Below, piece by piece: positions 8,792 through 17,512 of a DNA stretch of 64,000 nucleotides. The notes beneath the pieces were generated by a model. The model was not told where the DNA came from and made no database searches. It was given only the letters and a program-made list of their open reading frames with translations. Position 1 is the first letter of the stretch. The number at the start of each line of letters is the position of its first letter. Both the position numbers and the translations under genes were made by a program. This DNA comes from Amycolatopsis pittospori (GTDB lineage Bacteria > Actinomycetota > Actinomycetes > Mycobacteriales > Pseudonocardiaceae), in contig NZ_JACBXD010000005.1 of NCBI RefSeq assembly GCF_013870525.1, positions 110,211 through 174,210 of the forward strand, in the 5' to 3' direction.

Positions 8792-9202
8792 GTGAACCAG
8801 GCGCCGCCAGCTCTCGACATCGTCGACGAGACCTTCCTCGTGGTCCCGCCGTCCACCGTGGCCGCCGCCTTCGCCGATCCGCGATCTTGGTCACGTTACT
8901 GGCCGGACCTCGTTCTCGAGGTCTACACCGACCGTGGCGACCAAGGATTGCGCTGGACCGTGCGCGGAGCCTTGATCGGTACCATGGAGGTCTGGCTCGA
9001 GCCGGTGCTCGACGGCACCTTGCTGCACTACTTCCTGCGCGCCACCCCCGCCGGTCCCGACGGGGAGCCGATCGGCCTGGCACCGCGGGATCTGCGCCGC
9101 GAGTTCGACCGCCGTGCCCGCGCCGCCAAGGCGATCGCGCTCGGGCTCAAAGAGGTCCTGGAGGACGGGCGCGAACCCGGGGTCGGTCCCCGGAGCGAGT
9201 AG
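8792..9202 (+). CDS. SRPBCC-family protein (polyketide cyclase/START-like)
   Basis: 136 residues from GTG 8792, selected because the domain starts shortly after it (LDIVDETFLVVPPSTVAAAF). In-frame starts at 8732 and 8747 would add 15-20 residues and cannot be excluded, since no strong ribosome site is seen. The fold is a helix-grip cavity that binds hydrophobic ligands; typical features are the early Val-rich strand, SWSRYWPDLVLEVYTDRG and the Arg-rich C-terminal helix. Ligand unknown. It is the first gene of a seven-gene plus-strand run and lies divergent to the acyl-CoA ligase. Confidence 0.72.
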   Translation: MNQAPPALDIVDETFLVVPPSTVAAAFADPRSWSRYWPDLVLEVYTDRGDQGLRWTVRGALIGTMEVWLEPVLDGTLLHYFLRATPAGPDGEPIGLAPRDLRREFDRRARAAKAIALGLKEVLEDGREPGVGPRSE

Positions 9203-9210
9203 GGGAGAGC

Positions 9211-9999
9211 ATGCGGGTTCACGTGGTGTCGGACGTGCACGGAAACGCCGACGCGCTCAAACGCGCGGGCGATGGCGCCGACGCGCTGATCGTGCTGGGC
9301 GACCTGCTGGACTTCGTCGACTATCGCGAGCACGACAAGGGCATCATGGGCGCGCTGTTCGGCGCCGAGAAGGTCGGCGAGTTCGCGCGGCTGCGGCGGG
9401 AGGGCACTCGTGATGAGACCGTTGCCTTCTCGCGATCGTTGTGGGCCACTTTGGCCGATCCGGCGGCCGCCGTCGGCGAGGCGATCCTCGACCAGTACTC
9501 GATCCTGTTCGGCGCCCTCACCGCGCCGACGTTCGCGACGCCCGGCAACGTCGACGACCCTTCGCTGTGGCCCGAGTTCGCCGGCGACGGCATCCGGGTC
9601 CTCGACGGCGAGGTCGCCGAATTCGGCGGACTGCGGTTCGGGTTCATCGGTGGCGCGCTGCTGCCGCCGAACGTGGTCCCGCGCCGCAACGGCTTCTGGC
9701 GGCCGTATCTGCGCACCCGCGAGGAGTACGACGTCGCGGTGAGCGCGTTGGAGAACGTCGACGTCCTGTGCACGCACATCCCGCCGGCGATCCCGGAACT
9801 GACCTACGACGTGATCGCGCGCCGGTCCGAGATCGGGTCGACGGCGCTGGTGGACCTCATCCGCGAGCAGCGGCCCCGGTGGTCGGTCTTCGGGCACGTC
9901 CACCAGCCGCTGACCGCGCGGACCAGGCTCGGCAGGACCGAATGCCGTAACGTCGGTCACTTCAAAGAGACGGCGCAGCCGTACGTACTGCGCTGGTGA
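9211..9999 (+). CDS. Calcineurin-like metallophosphoesterase
   Basis: 262 residues starting at ATG 9211, with GGGGAG just upstream. The two-metal motifs appear in order: SDVHGN (residues 7-12), LGDLLDF, GNVDD near residue 113, a TH near 190 in VLCTHIPPAIPEL and the final FGHVHQP. These bind two divalent metals for hydrolysis of phosphomonoesters or diesters. The protein is soluble with no signal peptide. Substrate unknown. It starts 9 bases after the SRPBCC gene, so co-transcription is likely. Confidence 0.85.
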   Translation: MRVHVVSDVHGNADALKRAGDGADALIVLGDLLDFVDYREHDKGIMGALFGAEKVGEFARLRREGTRDETVAFSRSLWATLADPAAAVGEAILDQYSILFGALTAPTFATPGNVDDPSLWPEFAGDGIRVLDGEVAEFGGLRFGFIGGALLPPNVVPRRNGFWRPYLRTREEYDVAVSALENVDVLCTHIPPAIPELTYDVIARRSEIGSTALVDLIREQRPRWSVFGHVHQPLTARTRLGRTECRNVGHFKETAQPYVLRW

Positions 10000-10123
10000 C
10001 CCTCGGCTCGCCTTACGCCGATCGGCGGCCTGCCTCCTCGAATCCGAGCCTTCGGCGAAAGAAACGCGCGCGTGTGGTCACCCGCCCGTCCAGGAACCGC
10101 ACGACACGCTCTAGGCTTCACTC

Positions 10124-10567
10124 ATGGCCGAGCAGTCCACGCAATCCATCGAGGTCGACGCCGAGCCCGAGCGGGTCATGGCCGTCATCGCCGACTTTCC
10201 CGCGTACCCGGAATGGGCCAAGGCCGTCCGGGAGACCGAGGTGCTCGGCGAGGACGACAAGGGCCTAGCCAAGCAGGTGAAGCTCACCCTCGACGCCGGA
10301 CCGATCAAGGACGTCTACACCCTCGAGTACGACTGGGATGCCGACGGCCAGGGCGTCAGCTGGCACCTGGTCAAGGGGCAGATGCAGAAGGCCCAGAACG
10401 GTCGTTACGCGCTCGAAGATCTGGGCGGTGGCCGTACCAAGGTGACGTATACGCTGTCCGTCGAGCTGGCGCTGCCGATGATCGGGCTGCTGCGCCGCAA
10501 GGCCGAGAAGATGGTCATGGACACCGCGCTCAAGGAGCTCAAGAAGCGCGCCGAAGCGTCCTCCTGA
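10124..10567 (+). CDS. SRPBCC-family protein (Rv2185c/TB16.3-like)
   Basis: 147 residues. The N-terminus SIEVDAEPERVMAVIADFPAYPEWAK is the classic start of the polyketide-cyclase/START branch of the SRPBCC fold, followed by six more strands and a long C-terminal helix ending in basic residues. It encloses a hydrophobic pocket; the ligand is unknown. It directly precedes the ArsA-like ATPase gene (19-base gap), a pairing also remembered from mycobacteria (Rv2185c-Rv2184c), suggesting a joint role in membrane-lipid or envelope homeostasis. That role is inference. Confidence 0.8.
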   Translation: MAEQSTQSIEVDAEPERVMAVIADFPAYPEWAKAVRETEVLGEDDKGLAKQVKLTLDAGPIKDVYTLEYDWDADGQGVSWHLVKGQMQKAQNGRYALEDLGGGRTKVTYTLSVELALPMIGLLRRKAEKMVMDTALKELKKRAEASS

Positions 10568-10586
10568 CGCCAGTCGAAGGGTAGGC

Positions 10587-11729
10587 ATGCGGATCCTGCT
10601 GTTCACCGGCAAGGGGGGTGTCGGCAAGACCACGCTGGCCGCGGCGACGGCCGCCGCGCTGGCCGGGCGGGGCAGGAAGACGCTCGTGGTCTCGACCGAT
10701 CCCGCGCATTCCCTCGGTGACGCCTTCGGCCGCGCGCTCGGCGCCGAACCGTCCGAAGTGGACGAGCTCTTGCACGCCGCCCAGATCGACACCCGCGGCC
10801 TCGTCGACAGCACCTGGCGCGAACTCCGGGCCGAGCTGCAGACCGCGCTCGCCGGGGCGGGTCTCGACTCGCTCGACGCCGAAGAGCTGACCGTGGTGCC
10901 CGGCGTCGACGAACTGCTCGCCCTCACCGAGGTCCAGCGCCTCGCCGAACACGGTCCCTGGGAGACGGTCGTCGTCGACTGCGGCCCGACCGCGGAGACC
11001 CTTCGCCTGCTGGCGCTGCCGGAAGCGGTCTCGGGATACCTGACGCGGATGTTCAAACCGGGGGCGAGGCGGACGGCGGCCGCGGTGCGGCGGCTCGGCG
11101 CGCATCTGGAATCGCTGCGCACCCTGCTCACCGATCCGTCGACGACGACCGTGCGGCTCGTGCTGACCCCGGAACGCGTCGTCGTCGCCGAGGCCCGCCG
11201 CACACTCAGTTCCCTGGCCCTGCGCGGAATCCTGGTCGACGGCCTGATCGTCAACCGGCTGATGCCCGCGCCCGGTTTCTGGCGTGGTGCCGCGGCCTCC
11301 TGGATGCGGACCCGGCGTACCCAGCAGAACGCCGTCCTCGCCGAACTCGCCGGCGCCGGTTTCGGGCCCGGGCAGGTTAAGCCCGTCGAGCATCGCGCCA
11401 TCGAGCCGGTCGGGCTGGAGGCGTTGCAGGAAATCGCGTACGAGCTCTATCAGGGCCTGGATCCCTTGGCCGGAAACGAAAAGGGTGTCACCCCGCTGCT
11501 GCAGGTGTCCGAATCGGACACCGGGTACCTCCTGCGGATCGCGGTGCCGCTGCACCGGGATTCCGAAGTGGACCTGGCCAGAGTGGACGATGATCTCGCC
11601 GTCACCGTGGACGGTTTCCGGCGGCTGATCGCGCTGCCGGAGATGTTGCGCCCGTGCCGGATCACCGGTGCGGAATCCGACGCGCACGGCCTGGTCGTGA
11701 GCCTGGCCGGGAACCGGGGACCCGGGTGA
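10587..11729 (+). CDS. ArsA/Get3-family ATPase
   Basis: 380 residues. The deviant Walker A motif GKGGVGKT is at residues 8-15, followed by the A-loop element VVSTDPAHSLGDAFG (switch I Asp). Switch II is represented by VVVDCGPTAETLRLL near residue 130. The C-terminal part carries the beta-rich extension of bacterial ArsA-like proteins (RIAVPLHRDSEVDL). There is one ATPase domain, unlike two-domain arsenite pumps, and no ars genes nearby, so an arsenic role is unlikely. Actinobacterial members sit in this conserved locus with unknown client. The stop overlaps the next start by 4 bases. Confidence 0.85.
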   Translation: MRILLFTGKGGVGKTTLAAATAAALAGRGRKTLVVSTDPAHSLGDAFGRALGAEPSEVDELLHAAQIDTRGLVDSTWRELRAELQTALAGAGLDSLDAEELTVVPGVDELLALTEVQRLAEHGPWETVVVDCGPTAETLRLLALPEAVSGYLTRMFKPGARRTAAAVRRLGAHLESLRTLLTDPSTTTVRLVLTPERVVVAEARRTLSSLALRGILVDGLIVNRLMPAPGFWRGAAASWMRTRRTQQNAVLAELAGAGFGPGQVKPVEHRAIEPVGLEALQEIAYELYQGLDPLAGNEKGVTPLLQVSESDTGYLLRIAVPLHRDSEVDLARVDDDLAVTVDGFRRLIALPEMLRPCRITGAESDAHGLVVSLAGNRGPG

Positions 11730-12172
11730 CCGAGCACCGCGAACACAGCGAAGACAGGGAACAAGCGAAGGCCGACGGCCTGAGCCTGGCCGAAGAGATC
11801 CGGCTGCTGGTGGAACTGGTCGTCGAACACGCCGCGCCGTGGCTGGAGAGCCTCATCTCCGCCGGGCACGGCTGCACCGAACACGAGTCCGGCGGGGACA
11901 CCGGCTGGTGCCCGTTGTGCGCCATCGTCGAGGTGTTCCGAGGCGAGCGGCCCGAGTTCGTGGCCCGTCTGATGGACCAGGCCGCGCAGCTCGTCGCGCT
12001 GCTGCGGGCGGTGCTCGCGGACCGCTGGGAACCCGAGGGCGGGGTGCATATGCCGGGCTTCCAACCTGCGCGGAAGGAGCCCGCGCGGGAAGATTCGCCG
12101 GTGGGAGCTTCGCGGGTCCAGCACATCACGGTGACCCGGCGCGACGCTTGGCAGCCGGACCGGGAGAACTGA
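11726..12172 (+). CDS. Conserved small protein with Cys/His cluster (Rv2183c-like position)
   Basis: 148 residues from a GTG overlapping the arsA-like stop. A charged N-terminus leads to the helix LAEEIRLLVELVVEHAAPWLESLI. Cys50, His53, Cys62 and Cys65 (GHGCTEH and WCPLCAIV) form a plausible zinc site. The rest is helical with a polar tail. I do not recognise a domain with known function. Coupling to the ATPase upstream and the glucokinase one base downstream implies a shared operon. The cluster could let it act as an ATPase partner; this is speculation. Confidence 0.75.
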   Translation: MTEHREHSEDREQAKADGLSLAEEIRLLVELVVEHAAPWLESLISAGHGCTEHESGGDTGWCPLCAIVEVFRGERPEFVARLMDQAAQLVALLRAVLADRWEPEGGVHMPGFQPARKEPAREDSPVGASRVQHITVTRRDAWQPDREN

Positions 12173-13147
12173 GTGCTGACGGTAGGGGTGGACGTCGGGG
12201 GCACGAGTGTGCGCGCCGGCGTGGTGGACGAGCACGGCTCGCTGATGGACACCGCCAGGGTCGGAACCCCCGGCGAGGAGAACGCGCTCGAAGACGCCAT
12301 CGCCGGCGTCGTCGAAGACCTTCGCAACCGGCATGACGTCTCCGGTGTCGGGCTCGCTGTCGCCGGCTTCGTCGCCAAGGACCGGCGCACGGTGATGTTC
12401 GCGCCGCATCTGTCCTGGCGGAACGCGCCGGTCGCCGAGCGCATCGAGAAACGCGTCGGCCTGCCGGTGACGCTGGAGCACGACGCGAACGCCGCCGCGG
12501 TCGGCGAGTTCCGCTTCGGAGCCGCGCGAGGGGCGCACGTCGCCGCGCTGATCGCCCTCGGCACCGGGATCGGCGCGGGTCTGCTGCTCGACGGCAAGAT
12601 CTACCGCGGCGCGCACGGCGTCGCACCGGAACTCGGGCATCTGACCGTCGTCCCCGGCGGACGGGCCTGCCCGTGCGGGAAGTACGGCTGCTGGGAGCGC
12701 TACTGCAGCGGGACGGCGCTGGCCGCGACGGCCGTCGAACTGCTCGCGCGGCACCCCGGCCGCTCGACCGTCCTGGCCCGTGAGACCAGGGGAGACCCCG
12801 GCTCGGTGACCGGGCGGCGCGTCGCCGGAGCCGCCCGCGACGGCGACCCGATCGCCCAGCGCGCGATGACCGAACTCGCGAAATGGCTGGCCGAAGGGCT
12901 GGCGCTGGTCGCCGACGTCTTCGACCCCGAGATCATCGTGATCGGCGGTGGCGTGTCCGAATCCGCCCCGCTGTTCCTCGACGAGGCCCGCGAGCACTAC
13001 GCGGGCAAGATCACCGGCGCCGGGCACCGGCCGCTGGCCCGCATCCGCACCGCGCACCACGGGGACGACACCGCCATCGTCGGCGCGGCGGCGCTGGCCG
13101 TCGACGCGGCGAAGGCTCCCGGCGCCGAGGTCGGTGTGACAGGCTGA
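12173..13147 (+). CDS. ROK-family glucokinase
   Basis: 324 residues from GTG 12173, immediately after the preceding stop. The ATP-binding phosphate motif VDVGGTSVRAGVVDEHG opens the protein; LEHDANAAAVGE holds the catalytic Asp; GTGIGAGLLLDGKIYRG is the second phosphate motif. The ROK zinc signature ACPCGKYGCWE lies near residues 165-174, preceded by the conserved His of PELGHLTV. There is no N-terminal HTH, so it is a kinase and not a NagC-type repressor. Expected reaction: glucose + ATP to glucose 6-phosphate, as for Streptomyces GlkA, which is also in a comparable operon. Confidence 0.85.
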   Translation: MLTVGVDVGGTSVRAGVVDEHGSLMDTARVGTPGEENALEDAIAGVVEDLRNRHDVSGVGLAVAGFVAKDRRTVMFAPHLSWRNAPVAERIEKRVGLPVTLEHDANAAAVGEFRFGAARGAHVAALIALGTGIGAGLLLDGKIYRGAHGVAPELGHLTVVPGGRACPCGKYGCWERYCSGTALAATAVELLARHPGRSTVLARETRGDPGSVTGRRVAGAARDGDPIAQRAMTELAKWLAEGLALVADVFDPEIIVIGGGVSESAPLFLDEAREHYAGKITGAGHRPLARIRTAHHGDDTAIVGAAALAVDAAKAPGAEVGVTG

Positions 13148-13151
13148 AGCC

Positions 13152-14024
13152 GTGACCCGTCAAGACGGCAACGGCTTCGTGAAATGCGAGTTCGGGCATC
13201 TTCACTGGGGTCTGAACGGTGCCGCCGGGCTCCTGCTGTCCGATCCCGGACGCGGTGTCCTCTTGCAGCGCCGGGCCTGGTGGGTGCACCACGGACGCAC
13301 CTGGGCACTGCCCGGGGGAGCGGTCGAGGCGGGGGAGACCCCGCGTGACGCGGCCACCCGCGAAGCGCACGAAGAGGCCGACGTCCCGCCCGCCCGGGTC
13401 CGGCCGTTGTCGGCGTCGCGTGTGGATCACGGGAATTGGCGTTACACCACGATCCTGGCCGCGCCGATCGGCACGCTTTCGGCCAGGGTGAAGAACGCGG
13501 AGAGCGCGGAACTGCGGTGGGTCAGCCCGGCCGAGGTCGCGGATTTCCGGCTGCACCGCGACTTCGCGGTGGCATGGCCGGGATTGAGGGAACACTTGGA
13601 TCGCAGGCTGGTACTGGTGGTCGACGGCGCGAACGTCGTCGGATCGCGGCCCGACGGCTGGTGGCGCGACCGGCGCGGGGCCGCGGAACGGTTGCGGGAC
13701 AAGCTCGCGGTGCTCGCCGAGACCGGGTTCGCCGATCCGGCGTTGCCCGGGGGCGGGGAATGGTCGTGGTGGCCGAAGGTCGTGCTGGTCGTCGAGGGCA
13801 AGGCGCGGGGTGTCGAGCCGGTGCCCGGTGTCGAGGTCGTCGACGCCGAGTCCGACGGGGACTCCCAGATCGTCGCCGTCGCCCGGGCCGCCCGGGCCGA
13901 GAGCCCGGACGACCACGTCGTCGTGGTGACCGCCGATCGCGAACTCCGGTCCCGCGTCGAGGCCCTGGGCGCCTCCGCCTTCGGCCCCGGCACCCTCCTG
14001 GCCCACCTCGACCCCCGCGTTTAG
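13152..14024 (+). CDS. Nudix hydrolase fused to NYN/PIN-like ribonuclease domain
   Basis: 290 residues. The N-terminal half (about 18-135) is a Nudix domain; the box reads GGAVEAGETPRDAATREAHE then EADV, with the metal-binding REAHEE core intact. From about residue 150 a second domain begins (RLVLVVDGANVVGSRPDGWW) with further acidic positions in DAESDGDSQIVAVA and VVVTADREL; this is the pattern of NYN/PIN-like nucleases. The fusion may couple removal of an NDP-linked or capped group to RNA cleavage (inference). The start is 4 bases after the glucokinase stop. The TAG stop lies inside palindrome C1. Confidence 0.8.
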   Translation: MTRQDGNGFVKCEFGHLHWGLNGAAGLLLSDPGRGVLLQRRAWWVHHGRTWALPGGAVEAGETPRDAATREAHEEADVPPARVRPLSASRVDHGNWRYTTILAAPIGTLSARVKNAESAELRWVSPAEVADFRLHRDFAVAWPGLREHLDRRLVLVVDGANVVGSRPDGWWRDRRGAAERLRDKLAVLAETGFADPALPGGGEWSWWPKVVLVVEGKARGVEPVPGVEVVDAESDGDSQIVAVARAARAESPDDHVVVVTADRELRSRVEALGASAFGPGTLLAHLDPRV

Positions 14025-14080
14025 TCCTCTGAATGCGGTAGTTGCGCGTGCAAGGACCGCATTCAGAGGACTGAACGCGG
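14015..14080. repeat. Family C palindrome, copy 1 (contains a stop codon)
   Basis: 25-base arms (14015-14039 and 14056-14080) match at 24 positions and contain AGTCCTCTGAATGCGGT. The 16-base loop holds a smaller TTGC/GCAA stem. The Nudix-NYN stop codon (14022-14024) is inside the left arm and the convergent gcs2 stop is 3 bases past the right arm. Other copies: 22144, 34793 and a half element at 56547. Confidence 0.85.
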
Positions 14081-14082
14081 CA

Positions 14083-15225
14083 TTAGGGGCGCGCGATCGT
14101 CCCGTCCCGCATCTCGGCGATGAGTGAAGCGACGACGGCGCGAAGGCTCCCGTTGTACTGCTTCGCGACAGCGCGCTGACGCAGGTAGCTGGGCCCGTAC
14201 CGCAGGATCGTCTCCACGCCCCGCAGTTCCTCGGCGCAGTCCAGCCGCCGGGCCACCGGTTCGAGCCGGTCCAGCAGGTCGAGGGTGTCCTCGGTGACGG
14301 GGCGTTCGTTTCCGGCCGCGTCGAGGATGATGATCGCGTCGATGCCGTAGCGCGCGGCGCGCCACTTGTTCTCCTGGACGTGCCACGGCGGCAGGGTCGG
14401 CAGGATCTCGCCGTCGTCGAGGCGTGCGCTGAAGTCGTCGACCAGGCATTGCGTCAGCGCCGAGATCGCGCCGACCTCCTCCAGCGTCGGCAACCCGTCG
14501 CACACCCGCATCTCGATCGTGCCGAAATGCGGGGCCGGCCGGATGTCCCAGCGGATCTCGGAGAAGTGGTCGATCACCCCGGTGGTGAACATGTCGTCGA
14601 CGTAGCTCTCCAGTTCCTCCCACTTCCGGAACTGGAACGGCAGCCCGGCCGTCGGCAACTGCTGGAACATCAGCGCGCGGTTCGACGCGTACCCGGTGTC
14701 CTCCGCGCCCCAGTACGGCGAAGACGCCGAAAGCGCCTGAAGGTGCGGCGCGTAGTTGAGCAGCGCGTCCAGCACGGGCAGCGCCTTGTCTCGGTGGTCC
14801 AGCCCGACGTGCACGTGGACGCCGTAGATCAGCATCTGCCGCCCCCACCACTGGGTGCGGTCGATGAGCTTCGCGTAGCGCTCCTTGTCGGTGACCTTCT
14901 GCTGGTACCAGGTCGAGAACGGATGCGAACCGGCCGAGAACAGCTCCACGCCCAGCGGGTCGAGCACCGAGTGCACGACGTCCAGCGACTCGTTCAGATC
15001 GGCCTTGACCTCGGCGATCGTGTCGCAGATCCCGCTGATCACCTCGATGGTGTTGAGCAGCAGTTCCTGCTTGATCTTGGGGTGCTCCTCCTCGCCGTCG
15101 GGACGGACCGCGTCGAGCACCTGCTCCGCGACCGAGGACAGTTCACCGGTCCGCCGGTCGACGAGCGCGAGCTCCCATTCCGCGCCGACCGTCGACCGGC
15201 GCGAGGGAGTGAAGTCGATCTTCAT
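14083..15225 (-). CDS. GCS2-family carboxylate-amine ligase (glutamate-cysteine ligase type 2)
   Basis: 380 residues. The N-terminus STVGAEWELALVDRRTGEL carries the metal and ATP-binding Glu residues of the family; further signatures are IYGVHVHVGLDH, the GTIEMRVCDGLPTLEE segment and the C-terminal YGPSYLRQRAVAKQYNGSLR. The family forms gamma-glutamyl amide bonds with ATP. In actinomycetes paralogues include EgtA for ergothioneine and proteins of uncertain role; no egt genes are nearby, so the substrate stays open. The gene is transcribed against the Nudix-NYN gene and ends at palindrome C1. Confidence 0.82.
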   Translation of the reverse strand: MKIDFTPSRRSTVGAEWELALVDRRTGELSSVAEQVLDAVRPDGEEEHPKIKQELLLNTIEVISGICDTIAEVKADLNESLDVVHSVLDPLGVELFSAGSHPFSTWYQQKVTDKERYAKLIDRTQWWGRQMLIYGVHVHVGLDHRDKALPVLDALLNYAPHLQALSASSPYWGAEDTGYASNRALMFQQLPTAGLPFQFRKWEELESYVDDMFTTGVIDHFSEIRWDIRPAPHFGTIEMRVCDGLPTLEEVGAISALTQCLVDDFSARLDDGEILPTLPPWHVQENKWRAARYGIDAIIILDAAGNERPVTEDTLDLLDRLEPVARRLDCAEELRGVETILRYGPSYLRQRAVAKQYNGSLRAVVASLIAEMRDGTIARP

Positions 15226-15245
15226 GGTCGGAATTGTCCGGCAGT

Positions 15246-15749
15246 TCAGACCTGGGCGCCGTTGTGCGGGTCCGCGCCGGGCGGCGGCCCCTGGCGAACC
15301 CGCAGCAGGAGCAGCGCGATCGCGGTCGCGAGGGCGAGGATGCCGAGCGGCGTGCCGAGGCGCGTACCCATGCCGATCAGGTTGGGCGCGATCAGGAGCA
15401 GCAGGCCGAGCAGGAAGAACAGCAGGACGATGAACGCGCCCTTGCGCGGACGCGGCAGGGGAGGCGGCTCCGGCGGCACGAAATGGCCTTCGTCGTCGCT
15501 CGAACCGGCCGGGGCATCCTCGAAGAGGGTCTTGTCCCAGCTGGTGCCGCCGCCGCGCCAGCCCGGCTCGGGTTCGGCTTCCGAAGGGTCGGGACGCGGT
15601 GTCTTCTCCGCGGGCTTCTCCGCCGTCTTGCCGGCGGGCTTCTCGAGGTCGTCCTCCGGGAACAGGCCGACGCCCTCCGCACGGAGGTCGGCCACGATCT
15701 CGGCGAACGTCGCGTCGACGTCCTCCGGCCCGTCCTTGCCTCTGCTCAT
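15246..15749 (-). CDS. Small two-helix membrane protein, unknown function
   Basis: 167 residues from ATG 15749, which overlaps the stop of the upstream hydrolase gene by 4 bases. A longer frame exists but would lie over the hydrolase. The first 100 residues are acidic and Pro/Glu-rich and probably disordered or cytoplasmic. Two adjacent membrane helices follow (about 107-124 and 133-148: IVLLFFLLGLLLLIAPNLIG and GILALATAIALLLL). No family recognised. Coupled translation suggests it works with the hydrolase at the membrane. Confidence 0.72.
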   Translation of the reverse strand: MSRGKDGPEDVDATFAEIVADLRAEGVGLFPEDDLEKPAGKTAEKPAEKTPRPDPSEAEPEPGWRGGGTSWDKTLFEDAPAGSSDDEGHFVPPEPPPLPRPRKGAFIVLLFFLLGLLLLIAPNLIGMGTRLGTPLGILALATAIALLLLRVRQGPPPGADPHNGAQV

Positions 15750-16516
15750 CCGGCGTCCACCTGTCCCGCCCGGCGCACGGACCGGGCGAAGTCCACCGTA
15801 CGCGTGAAGATCAGGTCGGCGTCGTGGTCTTGAGTGGCGACGTGGAAGCTGTTTTCGAGCACCACCTCGGTGACGTCCGCGCTCCCGATCCCGTCGAGGA
15901 TGATCCGCGAGTTCTCCGGCTCCACCACGTGGTCGACGGCCGAATGCAGCAGCAGCACCGGCTGGGTCACCTTGGCCAGATCGGGCCGGACGACGGCCCA
16001 CAGCTTCGCCAGGCTCGCGGCCGCGCGCACCGGGGTGCGGGGGTAGGCCAGTTCGGTCTCGCCCGGCTTCGCGATGTCGTTCGCGATCGCCTTCACCGAC
16101 GGCACCATGTTCGCCAGCAGCGGCAGCAGCTTCGTGTCCAGCCCTCGGCGCATGATCGACGGGTTCACCAGCACGATGCCGGCGATCCGGTCGCCGAACT
16201 CCTCGGCCAACCGCAGCGTCAGCGTCCCACCCATCGACAACCCGGCGACGAACACCGAGTCGCATTCGGAGAGCAGTGCCAGCAATTCTTCACGGACCGC
16301 GCCGTACCAGTCCTCCCAGCCTGTCCGGTTCATGTCCTGCCACCGGGTGCCGTGGCCCGGGAGCAGCGGGCAGCGCACCGTGTAACCGGCTTCGGCGAGG
16401 TGGTCGCCCCAGGGCCGCATACTCGCGGGGGTGCCGGTGAATCCGTGGCACAGCAGGAAACCTGCTTCGGTCGAACCGGTGTGAGCGAACGGTTCCGCGC
16501 CGGCGAGGACGGCCAT
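15746..16516 (-). CDS. Alpha/beta-hydrolase (monoacylglycerol lipase/carboxylesterase, Est30-like)
   Basis: 256 residues. The oxyanion region FLLCHGFTGTPASM, nucleophile elbow GLSMGG (Ser near residue 94), the acidic residue in LLLHSAVDHVVEP and the final His in ENSFHVATQDHD form a complete catalytic triad. Size and motif spelling match the carboxylesterase Est30/monoacylglycerol lipase branch, cytoplasmic enzymes hydrolysing short to medium acyl esters. It leads a two-gene operon with the membrane protein downstream and lies divergent to the plsC gene. Confidence 0.84.
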   Translation of the reverse strand: MAVLAGAEPFAHTGSTEAGFLLCHGFTGTPASMRPWGDHLAEAGYTVRCPLLPGHGTRWQDMNRTGWEDWYGAVREELLALLSECDSVFVAGLSMGGTLTLRLAEEFGDRIAGIVLVNPSIMRRGLDTKLLPLLANMVPSVKAIANDIAKPGETELAYPRTPVRAAASLAKLWAVVRPDLAKVTQPVLLLHSAVDHVVEPENSRIILDGIGSADVTEVVLENSFHVATQDHDADLIFTRTVDFARSVRRAGQVDAG

Positions 16517-16730
16517 GCGATCGCCTTCCGTGAGAGCTGGGTAGGTCTCCTATGTTCGCACGAGCGGAGCGGCTTGTGGGCCCCCGGCCGCCGCCGGAAT
16601 GAGGCCGGACCGGGTGTGAGATCCGTCGCTGGGTGCGGGTAACCGGGTGGACTTCGTTGTGCCGGGGGTGCGCGGTTCGTAGTCTTGACCATCGGGCGCA
16701 GGGGTTGAGCTGCTAGGAGGAGTTTTCGCA

Positions 16731-17492
16731 GTGCTGTACTGGCTCATGAAACACGTGTTTATCGGGCCACTGCTCAAGGCGCTGTGGCCCACCAAGGTCG
16801 TCGGCGCGGAGAACATCCCCGACGAAGGTGGCGTGATCCTCGCGGGCAACCACCTGGCGGTCGCCGACTCCTTCTTCATGCCGCTGCGGGTCAAGCGCAA
16901 GGTGACCTTCCCGGCCAAATCGGAGTACTTCACCGAGAAGGGCCTCAAGGGCCTGCTGAAGAAGTGGTTCTTCACCGGTGTCGGCCAGTTCCCGATCGAC
17001 CGCTCCGGCGGCAACGCGGCGCAGGCCGCGCTCGACACCGCGACCCGCCTGGTCCGCGAAGGACACCTCCTCGGCATCTACCCCGAAGGCACCCGCTCCC
17101 CGGACGGACGCCTGTACAAGGGCAAGACCGGCGTCGCGCGGATCGCGCTCGACTCCGGCGGCCTGGTGGTCCCGGTCGCGATGATCGGCACCGACAAGGT
17201 CAACCCCATCGGCTCCAAGATGTGGTGGCCGCGCCGCCTCGAGATCCGCTTCGGCAAGCCGCTCGACTTCTCGCGCTACGAGGGCCTCGCCGGCGACCGT
17301 TTCATCGAGCGGTCCATCACCGACGAGATCATGTACGCGCTCATGGAGCTTTCCGGCCAGGAGTACGTCGACATCTACGCGGCCAAGGCGAAGGAACTGC
17401 TAGCCGCCGAAGAGGCGGGCATCCGCCCGAAGGTGCCCGCGCAGCCGTCCGCCCACGACGTCGCCCGCATCCCGGACACCAAGGTCGGCTGA
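16731..17492 (+). CDS. 1-acyl-sn-glycerol-3-phosphate acyltransferase (PlsC family)
   Basis: 253 residues from GTG 16731 behind a TAGGAGG-type site. The acyltransferase motifs are clear: NHLAVADSFF (NHX4D, residues 42-51), the FPIDRSGG block II and the YPEGTRSPDG block III, plus GLVVPVAMIG. The enzyme transfers acyl groups from acyl-CoA or acyl-ACP to lysophosphatidate at the inner membrane. One weak N-terminal amphipathic helix could dock it there. Its neighbours (exoribonuclease and DAHP synthase downstream) match the region around M. tuberculosis Rv2182c. Confidence 0.87.
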   Translation: MLYWLMKHVFIGPLLKALWPTKVVGAENIPDEGGVILAGNHLAVADSFFMPLRVKRKVTFPAKSEYFTEKGLKGLLKKWFFTGVGQFPIDRSGGNAAQAALDTATRLVREGHLLGIYPEGTRSPDGRLYKGKTGVARIALDSGGLVVPVAMIGTDKVNPIGSKMWWPRRLEIRFGKPLDFSRYEGLAGDRFIERSITDEIMYALMELSGQEYVDIYAAKAKELLAAEEAGIRPKVPAQPSAHDVARIPDTKVG

Positions 17493-17512
17493 GGTCCCAC
17501 TAGGGTTCTGCG

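Noticed and set aside
10587..11729. ArsA-like ATPase as part of an arsenic resistance operon.
   Set aside because: Single ATPase domain, no arsB, arsC or arsD nearby, and the gene lies in a conserved lipid/RNA locus.
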